A stretch of 6,670 nt of DNA from DATJJW01 sp035491935 (GTDB lineage: Bacteria; Pseudomonadota; Alphaproteobacteria; ATCC43930; CGMCC-115725), in the NCBI GenBank assembly GCA_035491935.1, contig DATJJW010000170.1, forward strand, positions 1 to 6,670, read 5' to 3'. The translations under genes and the position numbers were made by a program. Each line of letters begins with the position of its first letter. Within the stretch, counting starts at the first letter, position 1. Positions 1 through 6,670 of the stretch are shown here, piece after piece. The notes beneath the pieces are model-generated. The model was not told the origin of the DNA. It saw only the letters and a program-made list of their open reading frames with translations, and made no database searches.

Positions 1-171
1 ATGGTCCGCATCGCCAAGGCCCATGCGCTCGACATCACCGCCGAAGGCGTCGAGACGGAAGGCCAGTACCAGATCCTCAAGGCGCTGGGCGTCGACAAGC
101 TGCAGGGCTACCTGTTCGGCAAGCCGATGCCGGAGCGGGAATTCGATACCTGGCTCGGCCATCAGGGCTGA
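1..171 (+). CDS. EAL-domain c-di-GMP phosphodiesterase, C-terminal end (partial)
   Basis: This is the final 56 codons of a gene that begins before the window; the ATG at base 1 is an internal Met codon or chance, since an EAL domain needs about 240 residues. Seen: the closing motifs of the EAL fold, AEGVET (visible residues 14-19) and LQGYLFGKP (34-42), followed by a short tail and TGA at 169-171. In EAL enzymes the EGVE glutamate and the QGY glutamine belong to the active site that hydrolyses cyclic di-GMP to pGpG, so the visible end looks catalytically intact. The EAL signature itself and the earlier metal ligands are outside the window, so activity cannot be judged. Many such proteins carry an upstream GGDEF, PAS or membrane part, which cannot be seen here. 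The kinase gene starts 31 bases downstream on the same strand, suggesting co-transcription. Confidence 0.88.
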   Translation: MVRIAKAHALDITAEGVETEGQYQILKALGVDKLQGYLFGKPMPEREFDTWLGHQG

Positions 172-202
172 AGCCCATCGACGCCGAGATACGCCCTTCG
201 CC

Positions 203-1843
203 ATGGCCAAGCACATGATCAGCGGATCCACGCACCGCTCCCTTCCCTTTCTCAGCGCCCTGACGCGCAGCCTGGTCAGCCGCACCGTGATGCCGCTGGC
301 CCTAGTGCTGGCCGCGATCACCGCGTTCACCGCCATCGGCATCGCGCATAAGGACAATGCCGCGGCACGCGAGGCGCTGAAGACCAAGACGGCGCTGCTG
401 GCCGCGATCGCCGGGCGCGGCATCGCGACCTCGGTCTGGAACATGGACAGCGCGCAGACCCAGGCGTCGCTGGCCGCGCTTTCCGACGATCCGGATTATG
501 TCGGCAGCGCGGTATTCGATCCCGACGGCCGCGTCTTCGCCAGCCATGGCGCCAGCGCCACCGATACCGGCGAGCTGATCGTCCGGCGCGTGCCGATCGT
601 CCAGATCGATCAGGGCTCGCGCATCACCGTCGGCACGCTGGTGCTGCGCATGTCGACCGCGCGCTCGGATGCCGAGATCGCCCATCAGACCATGCTGACG
701 CTGCTGCTGGGGCTCGCGGCCTTGATCGTGGTCTGCGGCATCGTCGTCGCCATCGTGCGCGGCACGACCCGGCCGATCGTCGAGATGACGCTGGCGACCA
801 AGGCGTTGGCCCAGGGCGATGTCGACATCGATATCGGCGCGCTCGACCGGCTCGACGAGATCGGCGACATGGCCAGGGCACTCCTGGTCCTGCGCGCCCA
901 TGAGCAGGAGCGCGGCCGGCTCTACGAGCTGCAGAGCCAGCATCTGGAGATCATCGAGCGCGAGGTCGAGAAGCGGACCGCCGAGCTGCAGGAAGCATTG
1001 GACCGGCTGAACCGCACCAAGGACGAGCTGGTCAACAGCGAGAAGCTGGCGGCACTTGGCGGCATGGTCGCCGGCATCGCCCATGAGGTGAATACGCCGA
1101 TCGGCGGCGTGCTGATGGTGGCGACGACGCTGAACGACCGCCTGATGGAATTCGATACGGAGATGAGCAAGGGCGCGATGCGGAAATCCGCCGTGGTCGA
1201 GCTTACCCGCGGCATGTCCGAGGGGCTGGGCATCATTCTCAAGGGCATCACCCGCGCCGCCAATTTGATCCGCAGCTTCAAGCAGGTCGCGGTCGACCGC
1301 ACCAGCGACCGGCGGCTGGATTTCCAGCTTGCCGAGCTTCTGACCGACATCACGGCGACGCTCAGCATCCGCTTCCGGCCGCGGGTCGCCATAGAGGTCG
1401 AGGCCGAGCCCGGTCTGGTGCTCGACTCATATCCGGGGTCGCTCGGCCAGGTGGTGACCAATTTGGTCGAAAACGCCTTCGTCCATGGGTTCGCCGACGA
1501 ACGCAGCGGCACGATCAAGCTGTCGGCGCGGAGCCTGCCGAAGCATCAATACGAGTTGATCGTCGAGGATGACGGGGTGGGTGTGCCGCCGGAGCATCTG
1601 AAGCGCATCTTCGAGCCCTTCTTCACCACGCGCCTCGGCCAGGGCGGCAGCGGCCTCGGCCTGCACATCGCCTATACCATCGTGACCACCGTCCATGGCG
1701 GTTCGATCCAGGTCACGAGCGCGCATTGCCCATCATCGGGGCTGAAGGCCGGCACGCGCTTCCGCATCGTCGCCCCCCGCATGGCGCCCGAACGCCAACT
1801 CGCCCCCGACGAGGTGCCGCTGTCCCTGATGAACGCCCCTTAG
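203..1843 (+). CDS. HAMP-domain membrane sensor histidine kinase
   Basis: A 546-residue inner-membrane kinase that should autophosphorylate on His and pass phosphate to a response regulator. Domains seen: TM1 about 29-48; periplasmic sensor about 49-163, with a WNMD...LAALSDDPDYV segment typical of small sensor domains in this kinase class; TM2 about 164-186; HAMP about 187-236; a charged coiled-coil stretch to about 283; the phosphoacceptor H-box with H294 in HEVNTPIG; then the ATP-binding domain with N-box NLVEN (420-424), G1 DGVG (457-460), F-box FEPFF (470-474) and G2 GGSGLGL (481-487). All key residues are present. The ATG at 203 is chosen because the reading frame upstream overlaps the EAL gene with Arg/Ser-rich non-protein-like sequence; its Shine-Dalgarno is poor, and ATG 215 is an alternative start five codons in (residue 5). 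No receiver domain or regulator gene is visible. The HEVNTP H-box recalls HPK4-type kinases. The ligand and partner are unknown. Confidence 0.93.
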   Translation: MAKHMISGSTHRSLPFLSALTRSLVSRTVMPLALVLAAITAFTAIGIAHKDNAAAREALKTKTALLAAIAGRGIATSVWNMDSAQTQASLAALSDDPDYVGSAVFDPDGRVFASHGASATDTGELIVRRVPIVQIDQGSRITVGTLVLRMSTARSDAEIAHQTMLTLLLGLAALIVVCGIVVAIVRGTTRPIVEMTLATKALAQGDVDIDIGALDRLDEIGDMARALLVLRAHEQERGRLYELQSQHLEIIEREVEKRTAELQEALDRLNRTKDELVNSEKLAALGGMVAGIAHEVNTPIGGVLMVATTLNDRLMEFDTEMSKGAMRKSAVVELTRGMSEGLGIILKGITRAANLIRSFKQVAVDRTSDRRLDFQLAELLTDITATLSIRFRPRVAIEVEAEPGLVLDSYPGSLGQVVTNLVENAFVHGFADERSGTIKLSARSLPKHQYELIVEDDGVGVPPEHLKRIFEPFFTTRLGQGGSGLGLHIAYTIVTTVHGGSIQVTSAHCPSSGLKAGTRFRIVAPRMAPERQLAPDEVPLSLMNAP

Positions 1844-1849
1844 GCAATT

Positions 1850-2635
1850 TCAATGCGCCGATAGCTTGGCGATGTAGGCCTGCTGCCATTTGACCGGATC
1901 GATGCCCCGCATCGCCTTGTCGAAGGCCAGCCGGATCGCATCGACCTTGGGATCATGCCGGAAGGCGATATAGAGGTTCTTGTTCTCCAGCATGTGCGGG
2001 TTCATGCGGATCGGCGCGCCCTTCTCCGTCGTCGCCAGCAGATAGGCGGCGACGTTACCGTCGATGACGGCAAGATCGAGGTGACGCACAACGAGCTTGC
2101 GCAGATTGATCTCGTCAAGATCGACGCCTTGCGTCCGCAGCTGACCGTCCTGCATCATCGCGTCGAACGCGGCCGTATTGACGTAGCCATTGACCACGCC
2201 GATACGCAGGCCGCGCAGATCCTCCAGGCTGTGCCAGGTCACCGGCGCCTGAGCATTCTCGGCAAAGCCCAAGGGGCTGACGCCGATGACGGCGGAAAAG
2301 GCGAAATGCTGCCGTACCGCCGGATCGTCGTATTCCGTCATGTAGCCGACATAGGCCGGGTCGTTCACGGCCAACGCCACCGCGCGCTTGAAGGGAAAGA
2401 AGGTGATCTCCACCCTATAGCCGGCACGCTGGAAGACATGGCGCACGAGCGCGCTGGACGCCCCCTGGCCGGGCAAGCCCTGGGATGTGTAAGGCGGCCA
2501 TTCCGAGGTCGATATCCGGATCACGGGCTCGGTCGCATCCGCCTTGGCGGCGCCGGACCAGGCCATGAGACCCAGGAGGCATGACGCTGCCAGAAAAGCC
2601 CGATCAAACCTCGGGAACCGAAAGATTCTGCGCAT
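1850..2635 (-). CDS. Periplasmic solute-binding protein, family 3 (SBP_bac_3-like)
   Basis: A 261-residue secreted protein. Residues 1-34 form a Sec signal peptide: basic MRRIFRFPRFDR, a hydrophobic core about 13-30, and an Ala-x-Ala cleavage site near 32-34. The mature part of about 227 residues has the type II binding-protein pattern: RISTSEWPPYTSQG (40-53) as first strand and ligand loop, a second-lobe entry at LEDLRGLRIGVVNGY (137-151), and a DLAVIDGNVAAYLL (187-200) return segment. Such proteins bind amino acids or other small polar solutes, for an ABC importer or as sensory partners. No permease or ATPase gene is near, so it is an orphan here and the ligand cannot be read. The start is set at 2635, not the in-frame ATG at 2743, because the signal peptide begins there and GGAG lies just upstream; the longer form would bury the signal behind 36 residues. 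It ends six bases from the kinase stop, tail to tail. Confidence 0.88.
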   Translation of the reverse strand: MRRIFRFPRFDRAFLAASCLLGLMAWSGAAKADATEPVIRISTSEWPPYTSQGLPGQGASSALVRHVFQRAGYRVEITFFPFKRAVALAVNDPAYVGYMTEYDDPAVRQHFAFSAVIGVSPLGFAENAQAPVTWHSLEDLRGLRIGVVNGYVNTAAFDAMMQDGQLRTQGVDLDEINLRKLVVRHLDLAVIDGNVAAYLLATTEKGAPIRMNPHMLENKNLYIAFRHDPKVDAIRLAFDKAMRGIDPVKWQQAYIAKLSAH

Positions 2636-2828
2636 CGCTCCAGCAGCTCCCAGCCAGAAAATGGGCCTTGCCCCCGTCGGTCTCTTAGATGTCCGACGCG
2701 ACCATAGCAAGCCATCGGCCGGATTTTCATTGCGGCACAACACTATAGCGGCCGTCCATTACGCTAAAATTGCATGACTGCGGTATCTGAGTGCCACGAT
2801 TCAGCACATCTCCCCTATCCCCACCAAG

Positions 2829-2847
2829 GGTTACCATAACGGGAACC
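2829..2847. promoter_or_regulatory. Candidate operator, imperfect 19-bp palindrome with T-N11-A core
   Basis: Seen: GGTTACC-ATAAC-GGGAACC, two 7-base arms that pair at six of seven positions around a 5-base centre. Read another way it is GGTT-N11-AACC, which fits the T-N11-A pattern bound by LysR-type regulators. It lies 65 bases upstream of the carrier start, a sensible place for an operator or activator site. No LysR-type gene is visible in the window, so the regulator, if any, is elsewhere. A match of this size can arise by chance, so this is inference. Confidence 0.4.
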
Positions 2848-2900
2848 ATAAGGCCGCGTACAAGCGCCGGAAAGGAAGCGCGCGGCCCTCATAACGATAA

Positions 2901-2907
2901 GGGGAGG
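2901..2907 (+). promoter_or_regulatory. Strong ribosome binding site of the MFS carrier
   Basis: GGGGAGG lies four bases before the ATG at 2912 and contains the GGAGG core complementary to the 16S rRNA 3' end. It fixes the carrier start, and it is clearly the best Shine-Dalgarno in the window. The spacing is slightly short. Confidence 0.8.
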
Positions 2908-2911
2908 TCTC

Positions 2912-4576
2912 ATGGCGCTGCTTTCGGAAAACGTCCCAGGCTCCCGAGCCGGCGGCCTCGGTCACGACCAGAAACTGGTGATCTTCGCCTCGTCCCTCGG
3001 CACGGTCTTCGAGTGGTACGATTTCTACCTCTACGGTTCGCTCGCCACGCTGCTCGGCGCGCATTTCTTCTCCAGCTTCAATGAGACCGGCCGCAACATC
3101 TTCGCGTTGCTGGCCTTCGCCGCGGGCTTCGCGGTCCGCCCCTTCGGCGCACTGGTCTTCGGCCGCCTGGGCGATCTGGTCGGACGCAAATACACCTTCC
3201 TCATCACCATCACGATCATGGGTCTGTCGACCAGCGTGGTGGGCTTCCTGCCGGGCTATGCCACGCTGGGCGTGCTGGCGCCGGTGCTGTTGATCGTGAT
3301 GCGTCTGCTGCAGGGCCTGGCGCTCGGCGGCGAATATGGCGGTGCGGCTACCTATGTCGCCGAACACGCGCCACCGGGCAAGCGCGGCTTCTTCACCTCC
3401 TGGATCCAGACGACGGCGACGCTGGGCCTGTTCCTGTCCCTGGTCGTCATCGTGACCTGCCGCGCACTGATGGATGCGGCCACCTTCAACGCCTGGGGCT
3501 GGCGCATTCCCTTCATCGTCTCGCTGCTGCTGCTGGCGATCTCGGTCTGGATCCGGCTCAAGCTCAATGAATCGCCGATCTTCCTCAAGATGAAGGCCGA
3601 GGGCAAACAATCGAAGGCGCCCTTGACCGAGGCGTTCGGGCGATGGAGCAACGCCCGCATCGCGCTGCTGGCGCTTCTGGGCCTCACCGCCGGCCAAGCG
3701 GTCGTCTGGTATTGCGGTCAGTTCTATGCGCTGTTCTTCCTGACCACCATCCTCAAGGTCGATGCGCAATCGGCCAATTTGATGATCGCGGTGGCGCTCG
3801 CCATCGCCACGCCGGGCTTCATCCTGTTCGGCTGGCTTTCGGACAAGATCGGCCGTAAGCCGATCATCATGGCCGGCTGCCTACTGGCGGCGGTGACGTA
3901 TTTCCCGATCTTCCACGGCATCACGCATTACGCCAACCCGGCTCTGGAGGCCGCAGCGGCAAAGGCGCCGGTGGTGGTGACGGCCGATCCATCGCAATGC
4001 TCGTTCCAGTTCAATCCGGTGGGCACGGCAAAATTCACCACCAGCTGCGACATCGCCAAATCGGCGCTGGTGACGCGCGGCGTCCCCTACAGGAATGCCG
4101 CGAGCAGCGCCGGCAGCGTTGCCAGCATCAAGGTCGGCTCGACCGAGATCGCTTCATATGACGCCGCCGCCCCCGACGCCAAGGACAAGGCCGCGGCCTT
4201 CACCAAGGCGATCGCGGCGGCGCTCAAGACCGCGGGATATCCGGCCGCCGCCGACCCCATTGCGATCAACACCGGCGCGGTGATCGCCCTGCTGGTCGTG
4301 CTCGTGCTCTACGTCACCATGGTCTATGGCCCGATCGCCGCCATGCTGGTCGAGATGTTCCCGACCCGCATCCGCTACACCTCCATGTCGCTGCCCTATC
4401 ACATCGGTAATGGCTGGTTCGGCGGATTCCTGCCGGCAACCGCGCTCGCCATCGTGGCGGCGACCGGCGGCATCTATGACGGGCTCTGGTATCCGATCGT
4501 CTTCGCGGTGATGACGCTGGTCATCGGCACGCTGTTCGTCCGCGAGACCAAGGACAACCCGCTCGACGCCGATTGA
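2912..4576 (+). CDS. MFS transporter, metabolite:H+ symporter (MHS) type, with periplasmic insert
   Basis: A 554-residue, 12-helix inner-membrane carrier that probably couples uptake of an organic acid or similar solute to protons. Diagnostic MHS motifs seen: FEWYDFYLYG in helix 1 (33-42), GRLGDLVGRK in loop 2-3 (84-93), RLLQGLALGGEYGG in helix 4 (131-144), the second-half copy GWLSDKIGRKP in loop 8-9 (307-317) and EMFPTRIRYTSMSLPYHIGNG (481-501) in loop 10-11. Relatives such as ProP, KgtP and ShiA have about 430-500 residues. The extra length here is a hydrophilic, Ala-rich segment at about 338-452, between helices 9 and 10, on the periplasmic side by topology. It contains C363 and C379, which could form a disulfide. 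The start is fixed by a strong Shine-Dalgarno. It is a single-gene unit: divergent gene upstream, terminator 7 bases after its TGA. The substrate cannot be assigned. Confidence 0.92.
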   Translation: MALLSENVPGSRAGGLGHDQKLVIFASSLGTVFEWYDFYLYGSLATLLGAHFFSSFNETGRNIFALLAFAAGFAVRPFGALVFGRLGDLVGRKYTFLITITIMGLSTSVVGFLPGYATLGVLAPVLLIVMRLLQGLALGGEYGGAATYVAEHAPPGKRGFFTSWIQTTATLGLFLSLVVIVTCRALMDAATFNAWGWRIPFIVSLLLLAISVWIRLKLNESPIFLKMKAEGKQSKAPLTEAFGRWSNARIALLALLGLTAGQAVVWYCGQFYALFFLTTILKVDAQSANLMIAVALAIATPGFILFGWLSDKIGRKPIIMAGCLLAAVTYFPIFHGITHYANPALEAAAAKAPVVVTADPSQCSFQFNPVGTAKFTTSCDIAKSALVTRGVPYRNAASSAGSVASIKVGSTEIASYDAAAPDAKDKAAAFTKAIAAALKTAGYPAAADPIAINTGAVIALLVVLVLYVTMVYGPIAAMLVEMFPTRIRYTSMSLPYHIGNGWFGGFLPATALAIVAATGGIYDGLWYPIVFAVMTLVIGTLFVRETKDNPLDAD

Positions 4577-4582
4577 CGCGAC

Positions 4583-4617
4583 AGAGGCCGGCAGCCCGCA
4601 TCAGGCTGCCGGCCTCT
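4583..4617. terminator. Hairpin terminator shared by convergent MFS and mutS genes
   Basis: AGAGGCCGGCAGCC (4583-4596) pairs perfectly with GGCTGCCGGCCTCT (4604-4617) around a 7-base loop, a very stable 14-bp stem. On the plus strand it is followed by a pyrimidine-rich stretch (TCCGTCTTC) that lacks a run of Ts; the minus-strand exit also has no T run. It starts 6 bases after the carrier stop codon and ends 7 bases from the mutS stop codon. Position and symmetry argue for a bidirectional terminator, although the missing U-tract makes it non-classical. Confidence 0.75.
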
Positions 4618-4624
4618 TCCGTCT

Positions 4625-6670
4625 TCATGTGCCTTCCTTGACCAGCCCCTTCAGCCTGTAGACGAGGTCCAGCGCCTCACGGGGACTGAGCGCATCGGGA
4701 TGGACGCCCTGCAATGCCGCCTCCACCGCCGAAACCTCGGGCTCCGGCGGCGGCTCGTGGCGCGGGCGCAGATTGAACAGCGGCAGGTCGTCGGCAAGCT
4801 TGGTCGCAGCATTGCCGCGGCCGTCGCCGCGCTCCAGCACCTTCAGCACCGCCTCCGCCCGGCGCACGACACTGCCCGGCAGCCCGGCCAGCTTGGCGAC
4901 ATGGATGCCATAGGAACGGTCGGCGGCTCCCGGCGCCACCTCGTGCAGGAAGACGACGTCGCCCTGCCATTCCTTGACGCGCATGGCGTGGCAGGCGAGG
5001 TCCGGCAGCGTTGCGGCCAGCGCCGTCAGCTCGTGGTAATGGGTTGCGAACAGGGCGCGGCAGCGATTGGCGTCATGCAGATGCTCGACCGCCGCCCAGG
5101 CGATGGACAGGCCGTCGAAGGTCGCCGTGCCGCGGCCGATCTCGTCCAGGATCACCAGCGCGCGCGGGCCCGCCTGGTTCAGGATCGCCGCCGTCTCGAC
5201 CATCTCGACCATGAAGGTCGACCGGCCGCGCGCCAGATCATCGGCGGCGCCGACGCGGGAATAGAGCCGGTCGACAATGCCGATGCGCGCGGAATCCGCC
5301 GGCACGTAGCTGCCGATCTGTGCCAGGATCGCGATCAGCGCGTTCTGGCGCAGGAAGGTCGATTTACCGGCCATGTTCGGGCCGGTCAGCAGCCACAGCC
5401 GTCGGCCGTTTTCAAGCACGCAGGCATTGCCGACGAAGGGCGTGCCGGCGGGCAGGGCCGCCTCGACCACCGGGTGACGGCCATTCTCGACAGCGAAATC
5501 CAGGCTGTCCTCCAGTACCGGCCGGCAATAGCGCCGCTCGACGCCAAGCTCGGCATGGGATGCGGCGACATCGAGCGCCGCCAAGGCCGAGGCCGCGTGC
5601 TGGATCTCGGAGGCCAGCTGCGTCGCGGCATCCACCAGCCGCTCGAAGATGGCCAGCTCCAGCGCCAGCGAGCGGTCGGCAGCCTGGCCGATACGGCTCT
5701 CGATCTCCGACAGCTCGACCGTGGTGTAGCGCACCGCATTCGCCATGGTCTGGCGGTGGATGTACTGCGCCGGGTCGAGTTTGGCCGAGTGGGCCGAGGT
5801 CACTTCGATATGATAGCCCAGCACATTGTTGTGGCGGATCTTGAGGCTGGAGACGCCGGTCTCGTTGATGAGCCGCGCCTGAAGGTTGGCGATCATGCGC
5901 CGGCTCTCGTCGCGCAGGCCCCGCCATTCGTCGAGCTCGGGCGCATAACCCGCGCGGATGAAGCCGCCATCGCGGGTCAGGAGCGGCAGTTCCGACGCCA
6001 GCGCCCGCTCCAGCAGGTCGACCAGCTCACTCTGCCCGCCCATCCGGCCCAGCAGTTCGGCCAAGAGCCCGCCTCGGGCTTCGGGCAGCGCGCGAAGCGG
6101 CGGTCCGATGCGGTGCGTCGCATCCAGCCCATCGCGGATCGCCGCCAGGTCGCGCGGACCGCCCCGGCCCAAGCTCAGGCGCGACAGGGCCCGCGCCATA
6201 TCCGGCGTTTCGCGTAGAAGCGAACGCAGGAATTCCCGCGCGCCCGTCTCGCGCACGAACAGGCTGACGAGATCGAGGCGCCGGCCGATGACCTCCATGT
6301 CGGTGAGCGGCCCGGCGAGATCGGCAGCCAGACGCCGGGCGCCGGCACCCGTCACCGTCCGGTCAATGCAGGCGAGCAGGCTGCCGCGCCGCTCGCCCGT
6401 CAGCGTCTCGGCCAGCTCCAGATTGCGCCGGGTCGCGGCGTCGATCTCCATGACCGCGCCGGTCGCCACGCGCCGGGGCGGCGCCAGCTTCGGCACGCGG
6501 CCCTGCTGGGTCAGATCGATATAGTCGATGAGGGCGCCGCCGGCTGCGCATTCAGCCCGGCCAAAGGCACCGAAGCCGTCGAGCGTGCCGACGCCGAAGA
6601 GCTGTGCCAGGCGCCGCGTTCCGGCCTCGCTGTCAAAGCGGGGCTGCGGCAGGGGCGTCCAGACCGGCTT
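4625..6670 (-). CDS. mutS: DNA mismatch repair ATPase MutS (partial, N-terminus beyond window)
   Basis: MutS finds mismatches and small loops after replication and signals to MutL using ATP. The frame is open to the right edge; 681 residues are visible and roughly 190-200 are missing, including the mismatch-contacting Phe-x-Glu domain. A start at 6496 would be wrong: that codon is an internal GTG (visible residue 59), and the upstream codons give MutS-like sequence (LDGFGAF, LIDYIDLTQQGR). Seen: core entry MEIDAATRRNLEL (74-86) with GSLLACIDRT following; lever and clamp helices to about 390; Walker A GPNMAGKST (430-438); Walker B with D509 and E510 in LDEIGRGTATFDG; ATHYHEL; then a tail with DLPLF (628-632), resembling a beta-clamp-binding motif, and the C-terminal PDALSPREALDLVYRLKGL. 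All visible catalytic motifs are intact. It stands convergent to the carrier gene with a terminator between them. Confidence 0.97.
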   Translation of the reverse strand, partial: KPVWTPLPQPRFDSEAGTRRLAQLFGVGTLDGFGAFGRAECAAGGALIDYIDLTQQGRVPKLAPPRRVATGAVMEIDAATRRNLELAETLTGERRGSLLACIDRTVTGAGARRLAADLAGPLTDMEVIGRRLDLVSLFVRETGAREFLRSLLRETPDMARALSRLSLGRGGPRDLAAIRDGLDATHRIGPPLRALPEARGGLLAELLGRMGGQSELVDLLERALASELPLLTRDGGFIRAGYAPELDEWRGLRDESRRMIANLQARLINETGVSSLKIRHNNVLGYHIEVTSAHSAKLDPAQYIHRQTMANAVRYTTVELSEIESRIGQAADRSLALELAIFERLVDAATQLASEIQHAASALAALDVAASHAELGVERRYCRPVLEDSLDFAVENGRHPVVEAALPAGTPFVGNACVLENGRRLWLLTGPNMAGKSTFLRQNALIAILAQIGSYVPADSARIGIVDRLYSRVGAADDLARGRSTFMVEMVETAAILNQAGPRALVILDEIGRGTATFDGLSIAWAAVEHLHDANRCRALFATHYHELTALAATLPDLACHAMRVKEWQGDVVFLHEVAPGAADRSYGIHVAKLAGLPGSVVRRAEAVLKVLERGDGRGNAATKLADDLPLFNLRPRHEPPPEPEVSAVEAALQGVHPDALSPREALDLVYRLKGLVKEGT

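Larger units (their letters stand above)
2636..2911. promoter_or_regulatory. Divergent intergenic region between the binding protein and MFS carrier
   Basis: These 276 bases separate two divergently transcribed genes and should hold both promoters. The stretch around 2700-2860 is visibly richer in A and T than the coding DNA. On the minus strand TATAGT (plus-strand 2742-2747) resembles a -10 box and would give the binding-protein gene a leader of about 100 bases, but I see no good -35 at 16-18 bases. On the plus strand no convincing -35/-10 pair stands out. The carrier-proximal half holds a palindrome and CATAA repeats, listed separately. Open frames here (2544-2777, 2791-3084) have no credible start signal or family resemblance, so I call no gene. 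Confidence 0.6.

Noticed and set aside
23..202. Upstream extension of the kinase frame overlapping the EAL gene
   Set aside because: The extra 60 residues are Arg/Ser-rich out-of-frame readings of EAL codons. The ATG at 203 puts the first membrane helix at a normal distance from the N-terminus.
302..1084. 260-codon open frame on the minus strand opposite the kinase
   Set aside because: It is antisense to the kinase sensor, HAMP and H-box region, with Asp/Arg/Gln-rich composition and no recognisable motif.
1782..1797. Small hairpin TGGCG-CCCGAA-CGCCA near the kinase 3' end
   Set aside because: The stem is only 5 bp, lies inside the coding sequence and is not followed by a T run, so it is not a credible terminator.
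2577..2600. Possible lipoprotein lipobox at Cys19 of the binding protein (LAASC)
   Set aside because: The Cys sits inside the hydrophobic core with only about six hydrophobic residues before it, too short for a lipoprotein signal. An Ala-x-Ala signal peptidase I site at 32-34 fits better.
2663..2673. GGGC-CTT-GCCC mini-hairpin in the binding-protein leader
   Set aside because: A 4-bp stem with a 3-base loop is expected by chance in GC-rich DNA, and nothing around it suggests a riboswitch or attenuator.
2636..2743. Longer start for the solute-binding protein at 2743
   Set aside because: It would place 36 residues before a normal signal peptide. GGAG motifs lie just upstream of the ATG at 2635.
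2831..3769. 312-codon open frame on the minus strand opposite the MFS gene
   Set aside because: It covers the RBS and 5' half of a well-supported transporter and its translation is low-complexity Gln/Arg/Glu/Asp-rich, a shadow of hydrophobic codons.
4700..6217. 505-codon open frame on the plus strand opposite mutS
   Set aside because: It is antisense to a clear MutS with intact motifs. Its composition is rich in Arg, Gln, Asp and Gly as expected of a high-GC shadow frame, and no family resemblance is seen.
6494..6496. GTG as the start codon of a short MutS-like protein
   Set aside because: The same frame continues open to the window edge with MutS-like residues, so the GTG is an internal Val codon and the gene is merely cut by the window.

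Overview
The window reads as chromosomal DNA of a high-GC alphaproteobacterium. Base composition is strongly GC-rich by eye, codon third positions are mostly G or C, and the MutS, EAL and histidine-kinase sequences have an alphaproteobacterial flavour, possibly Rhodospirillales. That placement is inference and no marker gene fixes it. I see no mobile element, CRISPR array, tRNA, rRNA or sign of recent transfer.

Layout. (1) Bases 1-171 are the last 56 codons of an EAL-domain c-di-GMP phosphodiesterase, cut by the left edge. (2) Bases 203-1843 (+) encode a two-transmembrane HAMP sensor histidine kinase, 31 bases after the EAL stop and probably in the same operon. (3) Bases 1850-2635 (-) encode a secreted family-3 solute-binding protein. 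It lies tail to tail with the kinase, with six bases between the stop codons, and no transporter permease is visible. (4) Bases 2636-2911 are a divergent intergenic region. It holds a 19-base imperfect palindrome of LysR type (GGTT-N11-AACC), nearby CATAA repeats and a strong ribosome binding site. (5) Bases 2912-4576 (+) encode a 554-residue MFS transporter of the metabolite:H+ symporter type, with a periplasmic insert of about 115 residues. (6) A 14-bp hairpin at 4583-4617 sits between two convergent genes and probably terminates both. (7) Bases 4625-6670 (-) encode MutS without its N-terminal mismatch-reading domain, which lies beyond the right edge.

Working together. The EAL protein and the kinase form a plausible signalling pair. 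The binding protein next to them could supply a periplasmic ligand, but nothing in the sequence proves a link. The MFS carrier and mutS look like independent single units separated by the shared terminator. Overall this is ordinary chromosomal content. I did not find a convincing undescribed system. The candidate operator, the insert in the carrier and the kinase/binding-protein arrangement are the points most worth a second look.
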